DNA of 36,665 nucleotides from Bacteroidales bacterium (GCA_017439305.1 JAFSJK010000004.1:1-36665); one strand, 5' to 3'; positions 26,950 to 36,331 are shown, counted from the first letter of the stretch. Made by a program: numbers and translations. Notes: generated by a model from the letters alone, not told the origin.

Positions 26950-28290
26950 ATGAAATCAAACCTCTCCGACCTTTGGAAAAAGGAAGACTGGCTGGCCGTC
27001 TGGATCGGCTTCGCCGTCATCGCCATCGCGTGCATCGCGGTGCTTACCGGTGCCTTCGACTTCGCCGCCGCCAAGTTCTCCACCTGGCATCTGTGGGAAG
27101 GTGTCGCCGAGAAGAAATCCCTGCTGGAGCAGCTTAATGGTGCGTTCTGGGTGAAACTTCTCCGCACTTTCCTGGTGCTGGGCATCCTGTTCACCATCGG
27201 TGTCAAGCTGCAGGGCGGCAAGGTGAAGGAATACCTTCCGGCCTTCCTGGTCCTGTTCGTCCTTTCCGTCCTCGTCCGCCTCATCAGCGCAGAGTTCACC
27301 CTGAACCGCTATCTGGAATGGGCCTTCTGGGCGTTGATCGTGGGCCTGCTGATCTCCAATACGGTGGGCATCCCGGCCTGGCTCCGGCCGGCTATCCGGA
27401 CCGAGTTCTACATCAAGACCGGTCTCGTGATCATGGGCTTCTCGGTGCTGTTCAGCAACATCGCCAAGTTCGGCCTGTATGGCCTGGGCATCGCCTGGAT
27501 CGTCACCCCCATCGTCATCATCTTCATGTGGTGGTTCGGAACGAAGGTCCTGAAGATCGGCAACAAACCGCTCGTCATCACCCTGGCTGCCGCGACTTCT
27601 GTCTGCGGTACCTCCGCAGCCATCGCGACAGGTGCGGCGGCCGGCGCCAAGAAGAATGACCTCGGCATCGCCATCTCCATTTCCATCATCTTCACCATCC
27701 TGATGATGGTGTTCGAGCCGATGATCATCCGGGCGACCGGGATGAGCCAGCTGATGGGCGGCGCGCTCATCGGCGGAACGGTCGATTCCACCGGTGCGGT
27801 GGTCCTGGCCGGCAACGCGCTGGGACCGGAGGCCGAGCAGGCCGCGGTCCTGGTGAAGAGCATCCAGAACATCCTCATCGGTTTCATCGCCTTCTTCGTG
27901 GCCCTGTTCTTTGCCACCCGCGTGGACAAGTCCGAAGGAAAGAAAGTGGGTGCCGGTGAAATCTGGACCCGCTTCCCGAAGTTCATCATCGGTTTCTTCG
28001 TGGCTTCCCTCGTGGCCTCCTTCCTGGTTCAGCCCCTGGCGGGTTCCGACAGCGTGAAGGCCATCAACAGCGTCCTGGACCAGTACAAGAACTGGTGCTT
28101 CGTGCTGGCTTTCACCTCTATCGGACTGGATACCAACTTCCGGGAGATCGCGAAGCAGATGCAGGGCGGCAAGGTCCTCTGGCTGTACATTGTCGGCCAG
28201 GTGTTCAACATCGCGCTGACTTTCTTCGCGGTATGGCTCCTCCTCTCCGGCGTCCTCTTCGACATCCCGGTGCTGGACCTCTTTAAGTAA
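26950..28290 (+). CDS. YeiH-family putative sulfate/sulfonate transporter
   Basis: A 446-residue inner-membrane protein with about eleven hydrophobic helices. The segment AAATSVCGTSAAIATGAAAGAKKND and the MMVFEPMIIRATGM stretch are the hallmark of the YeiH/TauZ-like family (UPF0324), often annotated as putative sulfate exporters and found beside sulfonate degradation genes. Here it follows the cysteate synthase by 20 bp, so sulfite, sulfate or a sulfonate is a plausible substrate; direction is unknown. Compared with short family members (about 340 residues) it has an extra N-terminal cytoplasmic-periplasmic segment (about 35-75). Confidence 0.85.
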   Translation: MKSNLSDLWKKEDWLAVWIGFAVIAIACIAVLTGAFDFAAAKFSTWHLWEGVAEKKSLLEQLNGAFWVKLLRTFLVLGILFTIGVKLQGGKVKEYLPAFLVLFVLSVLVRLISAEFTLNRYLEWAFWALIVGLLISNTVGIPAWLRPAIRTEFYIKTGLVIMGFSVLFSNIAKFGLYGLGIAWIVTPIVIIFMWWFGTKVLKIGNKPLVITLAAATSVCGTSAAIATGAAAGAKKNDLGIAISISIIFTILMMVFEPMIIRATGMSQLMGGALIGGTVDSTGAVVLAGNALGPEAEQAAVLVKSIQNILIGFIAFFVALFFATRVDKSEGKKVGAGEIWTRFPKFIIGFFVASLVASFLVQPLAGSDSVKAINSVLDQYKNWCFVLAFTSIGLDTNFREIAKQMQGGKVLWLYIVGQVFNIALTFFAVWLLLSGVLFDIPVLDLFK

Positions 28291-28577
28291 TGGTCCCCGA
28301 CCGGCGCAGAAAATGGTATCGGGCGGTCACGGTCTTCACGGTCGTGGCCGTCCTCGGTTGCGCCGTGTACATCATGGCCCATCGGCTGGGCCTTGTCTCC
28401 GGCTACGATTTCGGGGCCGGAGCCTATTATTATGCCGATATCCCGGGCTTTGAGAACGTTGTCCGGGAGGATGCATACCAGACGGATATCCCTGTCTGGG
28501 TCCACATCGTCCTTTTCCTCGGCTGGGGCTGGCTGATGTACCGCCTCTGGGTCTGGATCGACTCGCGGAAGCCGTAG
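28290..28577 (+). CDS. Small two-helix membrane protein, unknown
   Basis: A 95-residue protein beginning MVPDRRRKWYR. It has two likely membrane helices, about residues 11-31 (AVTVFTVVAVLGCAVYIMAHR) and 69-88 (WVHIVLFLGWGWLMYRLWVW), with a Tyr-rich loop between. The start codon shares one base with the stop of the YeiH gene (TAATG), so translation is likely coupled. No family is recognised. It may be an accessory subunit of the transporter. It is the last gene of the operon. Confidence 0.7.
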   Translation: MVPDRRRKWYRAVTVFTVVAVLGCAVYIMAHRLGLVSGYDFGAGAYYYADIPGFENVVREDAYQTDIPVWVHIVLFLGWGWLMYRLWVWIDSRKP

Positions 28578-28613
28578 TCCTTCCGATTGTTAGGGAAATC
28601 AGGAAAGAATTGT

Positions 28614-28621
28614 TATATTTG
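28614..28621 (+). promoter_or_regulatory. Candidate -7 box for the Omp85-like gene
   Basis: TATATTTG matches TAnnTTTG, 30 bp before the ATG at 28652. An ATTG at 28586-28589 is a poor -33 candidate with a 24-nt spacer. A new transcription unit starting here fits the 74-bp gap after the operon. Confidence 0.5.
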
Positions 28622-28651
28622 CCCGTCAATCCGACTTAAACGATAACAAAT

Positions 28652-30088
28652 ATGAAGAAATTTTTGCTTTCTGTACTCGTCCTGCTTGCTGCGGGTACCA
28701 TGATCCTTTCCGCTCAGGAGAAAGAGATGAAGACCGGCTGGAGCTTCGGCCTCCTCCCGACCGCGACTTGGTCCACGGACAACGGTTTCCAGGCCGGCGC
28801 GTTCGGTGACGTCTACTATTACGGCGACGGCTCCACCTATCCGGATCCGCTCCACAAGATCAGCTGGGAAGCTTCCTACTTCACGCACAGCCATCGCATG
28901 CGCCTGTACCTGGCCTATGACTCCAAGTACCTGATTCCGAACATGCGTGTCAACGCGTCCGTGACCTATATGAACGACCCGCTGTACAGTTTCTGGGGCT
29001 TCAACGGTCCGGCGTCCGTACAGGATTACGACCTGTGGTCCAACCGCAACACCGGCGCGGGCCACCACCTGAACTACTACGGCATGAGCCGTGACATGCT
29101 CCGCATCCTGGCCAATTTCCAGGGCCGCATCACCGACAACCTGAACTGGGCCGCCGGCGTCAACTTCTGGCGCTGGAAGCTCGGGGACATGAAGGATAAC
29201 GGTGTAAAGGGAACCGGAGACACCAAGGAGTACTACAAGACCGACCTGACGCTCTACGACACGTATATCGCGCTGGGCGCCATCACGGAGGCCGAAAAGA
29301 ACGGCGGCAACGCCCTCGAACTGAATGCCGGCCTGGTGTTCGACACCCGTGACATCGAGGCGGCGCCGAACCGCGGCATCTGGGCGGAGGCCTACCTCAA
29401 CGGCAACGTCCTCCAGCACCGCTACCTGAAGGCCTGCGCCTATTTCCGTCACTACATTGACATTCCCATCCACCTTCCGGCCGGCGACCCGGTGTTCGCC
29501 TACCGCCTGGCCTGGCAGCAGACCCTTGCCGGCGAAACGCCGTTCTATATGATCCAGAACATCCCGCTTCTGGTCCAGCGCAACATGATCTCCGAGGGCT
29601 TCGGCTCCAGCGGCACCATCCGCGGCCTGCGTGAGAATCGGATCCTCACCGAGGGTTTCGCCTGGGCGAACACGGAACTTCGCGTGAAACTGGTGAATTT
29701 CAAACTGTTCAACCAGTACTTCTACATCGCCGTAAATCCGTTCTTCGATGCCGGTGTCATCACCAAGCCCTATCGGACGAAATATCTGGAGGGTGTCATC
29801 TACGACGAGGACCTGAAGGATTTCGATTTCACCGCCTATCGCAAGTTCCTGGAGAGCGATCCCAAGAACGCCGCGACGCTCGAGCGCTTCAACAAGGTCC
29901 ATGGTGCCGGCTATGACGGCAAGATCTACGACGCCGCCCGGGTGAAGGACTTCGTGTACAGCGGCGGTATCGGCCTCAAGATCGCGATGAACCAGAACTT
30001 CATCGTCTCGGCCGAGTACGCCCACTGCTTCTACACGCCGATGAATGCGGATCCCTGGATCGGCATCGGTATGAACTATCAGTTCTAA
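28652..30088 (+). CDS. BamA/TamA (Omp85)-family outer membrane barrel without POTRA domains
   Basis: A 478-residue protein with a signal peptide (MKKFLLSVLVLLAAGTMILSAQE). The strand-rich remainder ends in a C-terminal Phe (GMNYQF), typical of outer membrane barrels. GLVFDTRDIEAAPNRGIWAEA and SSGTIRGLRENRILTEG match Omp85 barrel strands and the conserved (V/I)RG(F/Y/L) loop-6 motif (Arg324). About 26 residues separate the signal from the first strand, so no POTRA domain fits, and it is unlikely to insert other proteins in the normal way. Passenger substrate is unknown. It converges on the MalY gene with a 4-bp overlap of the ends. Confidence 0.82.
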   Translation: MKKFLLSVLVLLAAGTMILSAQEKEMKTGWSFGLLPTATWSTDNGFQAGAFGDVYYYGDGSTYPDPLHKISWEASYFTHSHRMRLYLAYDSKYLIPNMRVNASVTYMNDPLYSFWGFNGPASVQDYDLWSNRNTGAGHHLNYYGMSRDMLRILANFQGRITDNLNWAAGVNFWRWKLGDMKDNGVKGTGDTKEYYKTDLTLYDTYIALGAITEAEKNGGNALELNAGLVFDTRDIEAAPNRGIWAEAYLNGNVLQHRYLKACAYFRHYIDIPIHLPAGDPVFAYRLAWQQTLAGETPFYMIQNIPLLVQRNMISEGFGSSGTIRGLRENRILTEGFAWANTELRVKLVNFKLFNQYFYIAVNPFFDAGVITKPYRTKYLEGVIYDEDLKDFDFTAYRKFLESDPKNAATLERFNKVHGAGYDGKIYDAARVKDFVYSGGIGLKIAMNQNFIVSAEYAHCFYTPMNADPWIGIGMNYQF

Positions 30089-31272
30089 TAGGATTCAAAT
30101 CCTTTCTTCAAGCGCCCCAGGGCTTCCGTCAAGGTGGTTCTGGGGCAAGCTATGTTCAGGCGTTCGAAACCTTCGGCATCGGCCCCGTAGATGGTGCCGG
30201 TGGAAAGGATGAGTTTGGCGTTGAAACGGAGATGGTTCGCAAAGCGCTCGGAGAAGCCCTCGAACGGCTCGTCCGCGTGGCGGGCGGCGCGGCAGTCCAA
30301 CCACATCAGGTAGGTGCCTTCCAGCGGGAGCGCCTTTACCTGCGGGATTTCCTCCTTGAGGTACTTGTACACCAGCTGCGCATTGTCATAGAGATAGGCG
30401 CGCAGGGCGTCGAGCCATTCCTCCGACTCGTTGTAGGCCGCTTCCAGGGCCGCGCAGCCGTACAAGTTCACGTCGCAGCACTCGTTGTCGTTGATGGCCC
30501 GGTCGATGCGGCGGCGGACCTCCGGTTCTGCGGCGAAGATGTTCGCGATCTGGATGCCGGCGATGTTGAAAGACTTGGTGGGGGAGATGCAGGAGGCGGA
30601 ATTCCGGACCAGTTCTTCCGGCAGGGTGGCCCAGGGCGTGTAGTCGTGCCCGGGATAGGTGAGCTCGCAGTGGATTTCGTCGGAAATGACGAAGACGCCG
30701 TTTTTCAGGCAGATCCGGCCGATGCGTTCCAGCTCCTCCCGGGTCCAGACCCGGCCGGCCGGGTTATGCGGGTTGCACACCAGCATCACGGTCGTCTTGG
30801 GATCCGCCGCCTTCTTCTCCAGGTCCTCCCAGTCAATGGTATAGGTGTTATCCTTATAAATCAAAGTATTGCATAGCTCCCGGCAGCCGTTGTTCCGGAT
30901 GGCCGGGAAAAAGGCGTTGTACACCGGCGTTTGAACGATGACGTTATCGCCGGTACGGGCCATCGCCTTGATGCATGCAGAGTAAGCCGGGATGACGCCG
31001 GTTGTCGGGATCAGCTGTTCCCGCGAGATCCCTTTCCATCCGTGCCTCCGCTCGAACCAGTTGCTGATCGCATCATAGTACGACTGCGGCACCAGCTCAT
31101 ACCCGAACACCCCGTGATCCAGGCGTTTCTGCAATGCTTCCAGAATGGCCGGAGCGGCCTTGAAGTCCATATCCGCCACCCAAAGCGGCAGCGTATCAGG
31201 CTCAAACTCGTCCCACTTCACACTGGCCGTATTCCGGCGGGGGATGATCTCATCGAAATTGAAAGGCGTCAT
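30085..31272 (-). CDS. MalY/PatB-family C-S lyase (cystathionine beta-lyase-like)
   Basis: A 395-residue fold-type I PLP enzyme. The start NFDEIIPRRNTASVKWD, LPLWVADMDF and DHGVFGYE are the MalY/PatB signature. NPHNPAGRVW, VISDEIHCEL and the PLP lysine Lys233 in SPTKSFNIAG follow. These enzymes split cystathionine or related thioethers to a thiol, pyruvate and ammonia. It follows the DUF3737 gene by 27 bp on the same strand. It may contribute to methionine synthesis or to thiol release; substrate cannot be told from sequence. Confidence 0.92.
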   Translation of the reverse strand: MTPFNFDEIIPRRNTASVKWDEFEPDTLPLWVADMDFKAAPAILEALQKRLDHGVFGYELVPQSYYDAISNWFERRHGWKGISREQLIPTTGVIPAYSACIKAMARTGDNVIVQTPVYNAFFPAIRNNGCRELCNTLIYKDNTYTIDWEDLEKKAADPKTTVMLVCNPHNPAGRVWTREELERIGRICLKNGVFVISDEIHCELTYPGHDYTPWATLPEELVRNSASCISPTKSFNIAGIQIANIFAAEPEVRRRIDRAINDNECCDVNLYGCAALEAAYNESEEWLDALRAYLYDNAQLVYKYLKEEIPQVKALPLEGTYLMWLDCRAARHADEPFEGFSERFANHLRFNAKLILSTGTIYGADAEGFERLNIACPRTTLTEALGRLKKGFESY

Positions 31273-31299
31273 GGTCTGTTCGGTTATTTCTATACCGTC

Positions 31300-32190
31300 C
31301 TAATATTCAACGATATCGGATTGCTGAGCAAGGTTGACATCGGGCTCGGACCAGGTGCGGATTTCGCAGTCGGCGGGCGCCTTGATGTTGCCGTCCAGGA
31401 TGATCTCGCCGTAACTGTCGGCATTGATCCGGCCGGTGCGGGGGTTCTTGACGCTCTTGACGGGGCCGAGGATGCTTGCCTCGACGTCCGAATACTCGAA
31501 GGCAAGGTCGGCGTCTTCTTCGAAGACACAGTTTTCCAGGACCAGGTCCTCGCAGTAGCACAGCGGCTGCGTACCGCCGATCTTGCAGTTCACCAGGCGG
31601 AGTTTCTTCGAATACCAGCCCAGGTACTCCCCGTTGATGTAGGAATCATAGACCGTGACGTTTTCCGCTTCCCAGAAGGCGTCCTTGGTGTCCATCACGG
31701 CGTTCCGGATGACAACGTCCTTGGCATACTGGAAGGAATAGTTCCCCTGGAGTTTGAACCCGTCGATCTTGATGTCCTCGGTATGCATGAAGATATAATC
31801 CCCCTTCTGGACCTCCACATTCCTGAGCTCCACGTCCTTGCAGTCCCAGAAGGTCTCCAGGGCGTTCGGAAGCTTCACATTCTCCGCATACACGTCGCTG
31901 ATGCGGCGGAACATCTTGGGCGCCTCCACGAGGGAGTCGTACATCTTGCAGCCTTTTGAATACCAGAGCGCTGCGCGGCCCCCTTCCCGGAAGATGCAGT
32001 TCCGGACCGTGAATCCCTTGCACTCCCAGAAGGGGTATTTCCCCTTGAATTCGCAGTTTTCCGCCTCGATGTCCGAGCCTTCCTTGAGCGAGGATTCCCC
32101 GGGACCGATGACGACATTTTCAATACGGAGGCCGTGCCGGGCATAGAGCGGGCGCTCGCCTTCAAAATACTGGTCCTTGATGATTTCCAT
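31300..32190 (-). CDS. DUF3737 family protein (right-handed beta-helix)
   Basis: A 296-residue protein with no signal peptide. It opens with EIIKDQYFEGERPLYA, and degenerate repeats with the core pattern (F/V)xxCxF or CxF recur about every 20 residues (ENCEFKGKYPFWE, RNCIFREGG, VNCKIGG, ENCVFEE). This is the DUF3737 family, whose repeats are expected to wind into a right-handed beta-helix. Its role is unknown; in other Bacteroidota and in Firmicutes it often sits beside MalY-type lyases, as it does here. Cysteine is frequent in the helix. The promoter -7 box is directly upstream. Confidence 0.88.
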   Translation of the reverse strand: MEIIKDQYFEGERPLYARHGLRIENVVIGPGESSLKEGSDIEAENCEFKGKYPFWECKGFTVRNCIFREGGRAALWYSKGCKMYDSLVEAPKMFRRISDVYAENVKLPNALETFWDCKDVELRNVEVQKGDYIFMHTEDIKIDGFKLQGNYSFQYAKDVVIRNAVMDTKDAFWEAENVTVYDSYINGEYLGWYSKKLRLVNCKIGGTQPLCYCEDLVLENCVFEEDADLAFEYSDVEASILGPVKSVKNPRTGRINADSYGEIILDGNIKAPADCEIRTWSEPDVNLAQQSDIVEY

Positions 32191-32214
32191 ACTTGGTTGT
32201 TCGTGTTTATCCTA

Positions 32215-32222
32215 CAAAGATA
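32215..32222 (-). promoter_or_regulatory. Candidate -7 box of the DUF3737-malY unit
   Basis: TATCTTTG on the minus strand, 24 bp before the ATG at 32190, matches TAnnTTTG. No clear -33 TTTG lies upstream. Confidence 0.55.
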
Positions 32223-32279
32223 CGAAAATGTCCGGGCAATCCCTGCAATCGTCCTGGTTTTTTCCCTGTCGGAGGGGAC

Positions 32280-32320
32280 TGACAAAATGTCACTCCATGG
32301 CACTTGGCACGGGCGTTGAT
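32280..32320 (+). promoter_or_regulatory. groESL control region: TGACA palindrome and sigma-54-like site
   Basis: TGACAAAATGTCA (32280-32292) is an inverted repeat of TGACA and TGTCA around AAA. It is followed by TGGCACT (32298-32304) and TGGCACGGGCGTTGAT (32305-32320). The latter has the sigma-54 -24 element TGGCACG and, at the right spacing, TTGAT in place of the -12 TTGCA/T. No CIRCE repeat is present. Function is inferred from the match and from lying 41 bp before the groES ATG. Confidence 0.45.
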
Positions 32321-32360
32321 TATATCCTGGCCGGAAAATGTATTTAAAAACCATCATACT

Positions 32361-32627
32361 ATGATCCGTCCGTTAGGAACAAGAGTCGTCATCGAACCCA
32401 AGGAGGCCGAGACGATGACCGCCGGGGGTCTCTACATCCCGGACAATGCCAAAGAAAAACCGCAGCAGGGCGTCGTCGTCGCCGTCGGCCCCGGCTCGAA
32501 GGATGAGCCGATGGAGGTGAAGGTGGGCGAAACCGTCCTCTATGGCAAGTATGCCGGTACCGAGGTCACCGTGGACACCAAGAAGTACCTCATCGTGAAA
32601 CAGTCTGATATCCTTGCAATTCTGTAA
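32361..32627 (+). CDS. groES: Co-chaperonin GroES
   Basis: An 88-residue GroES, the lid of the GroEL folding chamber. It starts [17 protein letters not shown]; an in-frame ATG 57 bp upstream would add non-conserved residues and cover the control region, so the ATG at 32361 is used. The mobile-loop region is [18 protein letters not shown], followed by VVAVGPG and the C-terminal [12 protein letters not shown]. Length is typical of Bacteroidota. groEL begins 3 bp after the stop. Confidence 0.97.
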   Translation: MIRPLGTRVVIEPKEAETMTAGGLYIPDNAKEKPQQGVVVAVGPGSKDEPMEVKVGETVLYGKYAGTEVTVDTKKYLIVKQSDILAIL

Positions 32628-34253
<1,626 letters not shown>

Positions 34254-34275
34254 TCCGTTGAACCATCATTTGAGA

Positions 34276-34314
34276 GAAAGTTGCGCGGGTTTTCCGTGCA
34301 ACTTTCTTATTTTT
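34276..34314 (+). terminator. Intrinsic terminator of groESL
   Basis: Arms GAAAGTTGC (34276-34284) and GCAACTTTC (34298-34306) pair perfectly, extended inward by four more pairs to a TTTT-containing loop, and are followed by TTATTTTT. It lies 22 bp after the groEL stop. The T tract also contains the -7 box of the next gene. Confidence 0.8.
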
Positions 34315-34315
34315 G
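34308..34315 (+). promoter_or_regulatory. Candidate -7 box of the GH2 gene, possibly leaderless
   Basis: TATTTTTG matches TAnnTTTG and ends 4 bp before the ATG at 34320. A start of transcription 5-8 bp downstream would fall on or next to the start codon, giving a leaderless mRNA. Confidence 0.4.
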
Positions 34316-34319
34316 TGCC

Positions 34320-36197
34320 ATGATGAAGAAAATGATGCTCCTTGCAGCCTCGTCGCTGCTCCTTGCGGTTGCCTGCGGCACCAAACCGGATGTCGGTTCC
34401 TGGTCTCCGGCCGATGTCCCCATCCAAACTCCCTGGGCGGCCGAAGTCTCCCCGGCGAATGCGCATCCCGAGTATCCGCGCCCCCAGCTGGTGCGGGAGA
34501 AATGGGCGTCGCTCAACGGACTGTGGGACTACGCCGTCGTTCCGGCCGATGCGTCCCGGCCCGCGGAGTGGGACGGGCAGATCCTGGTTCCGTTCTGCAT
34601 CGAATCCTCGCTGTCCGGCGTCGGACGGCGGGTTTCTCCGCAGGAAGCGCTTTGGTATTCAACTGCTTTCAAGGTCCCTTCGGCATGGAGGAAGCAGCGG
34701 GTGCTGCTTCATTTCGAGGCGGTGGACTGGGCGGCGGAAGTCTATGTCAATGACCAGCTGGCCGGCCATCATACCGGCGGGTATACGGCATTCTCCTTCG
34801 ATATCACGCCTTACCTTCAGGGAAAGGGAGAACAGCGGCTGACCGTCAAGGTCCTGGACGGGACCGATAATGGCGAGCAGCCCAGCGGCAAGCAGGTGTC
34901 GGAGCCTGGCGGCATCTGGTATACGCCGGTCACGGGCATCTGGCAGAGCGTATGGATGGAGCCGGTCTGCCATGCTGCCGTTACTTCCTATCTGGCGGTT
35001 CCGGACCTGGATGCCGGTGCTGTGGATCTGACGGTTTATACGGAGGGAACTACTGAGAATGACCGGGTTGAGGTCTGGCTCCGCGAAGGCGGCGTGGGCT
35101 ATTCCACGGAACGTCCCGGCAAGACATCGACGGTAGCTTTCGCTTCGGTCGTCCCCGGAAAACCCGTACGTCTGACAGTGGACGGGGTGAAGGCCTGGTC
35201 GCCGGAGAACCCTTTCCTGTATGAGATGGAAATCCAGCTGAAGCAGGGGAAGAAGGTGGTGGACCGTGTCCGGGGATATACCGCCTTCCGGAAATCCTCG
35301 GAGGTAGTGGATGCGAAGGGGTTCAAGCGTATCGGCCTGAACAACGAACCCTATTTCCAATATGGTCCGCTGGACCAGGGCTGGTGGCCGGACGGCCTGT
35401 ATACGGCACCTACCGACGAGGCCCTGAAGTTCGACCTGGTCAAGACGAAGGATTTCGGGTTCAATATGATCCGCAAGCACATCAAGGTGGAACCGGCGCG
35501 CTGGTATTACTGGTGCGACGTGCTGGGCATCGTGGTCTGGCAGGACATGCCGTCCATCGGCGGGACCTCCGGAGGACATTGGGAGCAGTGGGAATGGGCT
35601 TCGCCGGAGGATGACCGGAAATTGACCGATACGGCCAAGGGTACCTATTATAAGGAATGGGGAGAGATCATTCTCCAACTGCGGAACCATCCCTCGATCG
35701 TCGCCTGGGTTCCGTTCAACGAGTCCTGGTCACAGTTCGATACGGAAAAGGTCGTCGAATTCACCCGGTCCTGCGATCCCACGCGCCTGATCAATTCCGC
35801 TTCGGGCGGCAATTCCTTCCCGGTGGGCGACATTTTCGACAGCCACAACTATCCCGATCCCACGATGAAGTTCACCTCGGGCGGTCTCCAGATCGACGTG
35901 CTCGGCGAGTATGGCGGTATCGGCTGGCCCGTGGAAGGACATCTGTGGCAGGCGGACAAGAACTGGGGTTATATAGAATATAGGAGTGGGGAAGAGGTCC
36001 TGGCCCAGTATGCCGCTTATGCGGAGGCACTGAAGGCCACGGTCGCGAAAGGCGTTTCCGCCGCCGTCTACACCCAGACCACCGATGTGGAAGGGGAGGT
36101 GAACGGCTTGATGACCTATGACCGAAAAGTAATCAAAATGGACGAAAACAAGCTTCGCGCTGTAAATCAGTCAGTTATCGAGGCGCTCGAGAAATAA
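34320..36197 (+). CDS. Glycoside hydrolase family 2 lipoprotein (beta-galactosidase-like)
   Basis: A 625-residue lipoprotein. The signal MMKKMMLLAASSLLLAVAC has Cys19 in a LAVAC lipobox. The ATG at 34320 is used; a TTG upstream in the terminator stem is rejected. The sugar-binding jelly roll (about 50-215) has LNGLWDYAV and VYVNDQLAGHHTGGYTAFSFDIT. An Ig-like domain (about 215-330) follows, then a TIM barrel with acid/base Glu468 in WVPFNESWS and nucleophile Glu530 in LGEYGGIG. It lacks the large C-terminal domains of LacZ. Likely location is the outer membrane or periplasm; the sugar substrate cannot be assigned. It has no SusC/D neighbours and is monocistronic. Confidence 0.9.
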   Translation: MMKKMMLLAASSLLLAVACGTKPDVGSWSPADVPIQTPWAAEVSPANAHPEYPRPQLVREKWASLNGLWDYAVVPADASRPAEWDGQILVPFCIESSLSGVGRRVSPQEALWYSTAFKVPSAWRKQRVLLHFEAVDWAAEVYVNDQLAGHHTGGYTAFSFDITPYLQGKGEQRLTVKVLDGTDNGEQPSGKQVSEPGGIWYTPVTGIWQSVWMEPVCHAAVTSYLAVPDLDAGAVDLTVYTEGTTENDRVEVWLREGGVGYSTERPGKTSTVAFASVVPGKPVRLTVDGVKAWSPENPFLYEMEIQLKQGKKVVDRVRGYTAFRKSSEVVDAKGFKRIGLNNEPYFQYGPLDQGWWPDGLYTAPTDEALKFDLVKTKDFGFNMIRKHIKVEPARWYYWCDVLGIVVWQDMPSIGGTSGGHWEQWEWASPEDDRKLTDTAKGTYYKEWGEIILQLRNHPSIVAWVPFNESWSQFDTEKVVEFTRSCDPTRLINSASGGNSFPVGDIFDSHNYPDPTMKFTSGGLQIDVLGEYGGIGWPVEGHLWQADKNWGYIEYRSGEEVLAQYAAYAEALKATVAKGVSAAVYTQTTDVEGEVNGLMTYDRKVIKMDENKLRAVNQSVIEALEK

Positions 36198-36230
36198 TTA
36201 AAAAATTTTTTAAAAAAATCTCGAAAAAAG
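36198..36230 (+). promoter_or_regulatory. A/T tract upstream of the rRNA promoter (UP-element-like)
   Basis: Directly after the GH2 stop, TTAAAAAATTTTTTAA (36198-36213) is a perfect palindrome followed by further A runs up to the -33 box. Phased A/T tracts here are usual for strong rRNA promoters; the palindrome could also end the GH2 transcript. Confidence 0.5.
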
Positions 36231-36261
36231 TTTGCCAGTTCAAAAATAAAGTGTACCTTTG
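36231..36261 (+). promoter_or_regulatory. rRNA operon promoter
   Basis: TTTG (36231-36234), a 19-nt spacer and TACCTTTG (36254-36261) fit the Bacteroidota pattern TTTG-N19-TAnnTTTG exactly, with an A/T-rich upstream tract. It is the best promoter match in the window, as expected for rRNA. Confidence 0.8.
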
Positions 36262-36264
36262 CAA

Positions 36265-36326
36265 TCCCGTTCGGAAACGAGCGGGAATTTTTACGGCCGA
36301 GGCCGAAAGGCGGGCGGTAAAAATTC
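36265..36326 (+). other. Structured rRNA leader: GNRA hairpin with U tract, then a second inverted repeat
   Basis: TCCCGTTCG (36265-36273) pairs with CGAGCGGGA (36278-36286) around a GAAA loop, then AATTTTT follows, which looks like an attenuator or terminator. GAATTTTTAC (36285-36294) pairs perfectly with GTAAAAATTC (36317-36326) and so would hide that U tract, with a small GGCC-GAAA-GGC hairpin inside. The two stems overlap by 2 nt. Confidence 0.5.
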
Positions 36327-36331
36327 AAGAG

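Noticed and set aside
32223-32360. CIRCE (HrcA) element ahead of groES
   Set aside because: No TTAGCACTC-N9-GAGTGCTAA or near match in the region.
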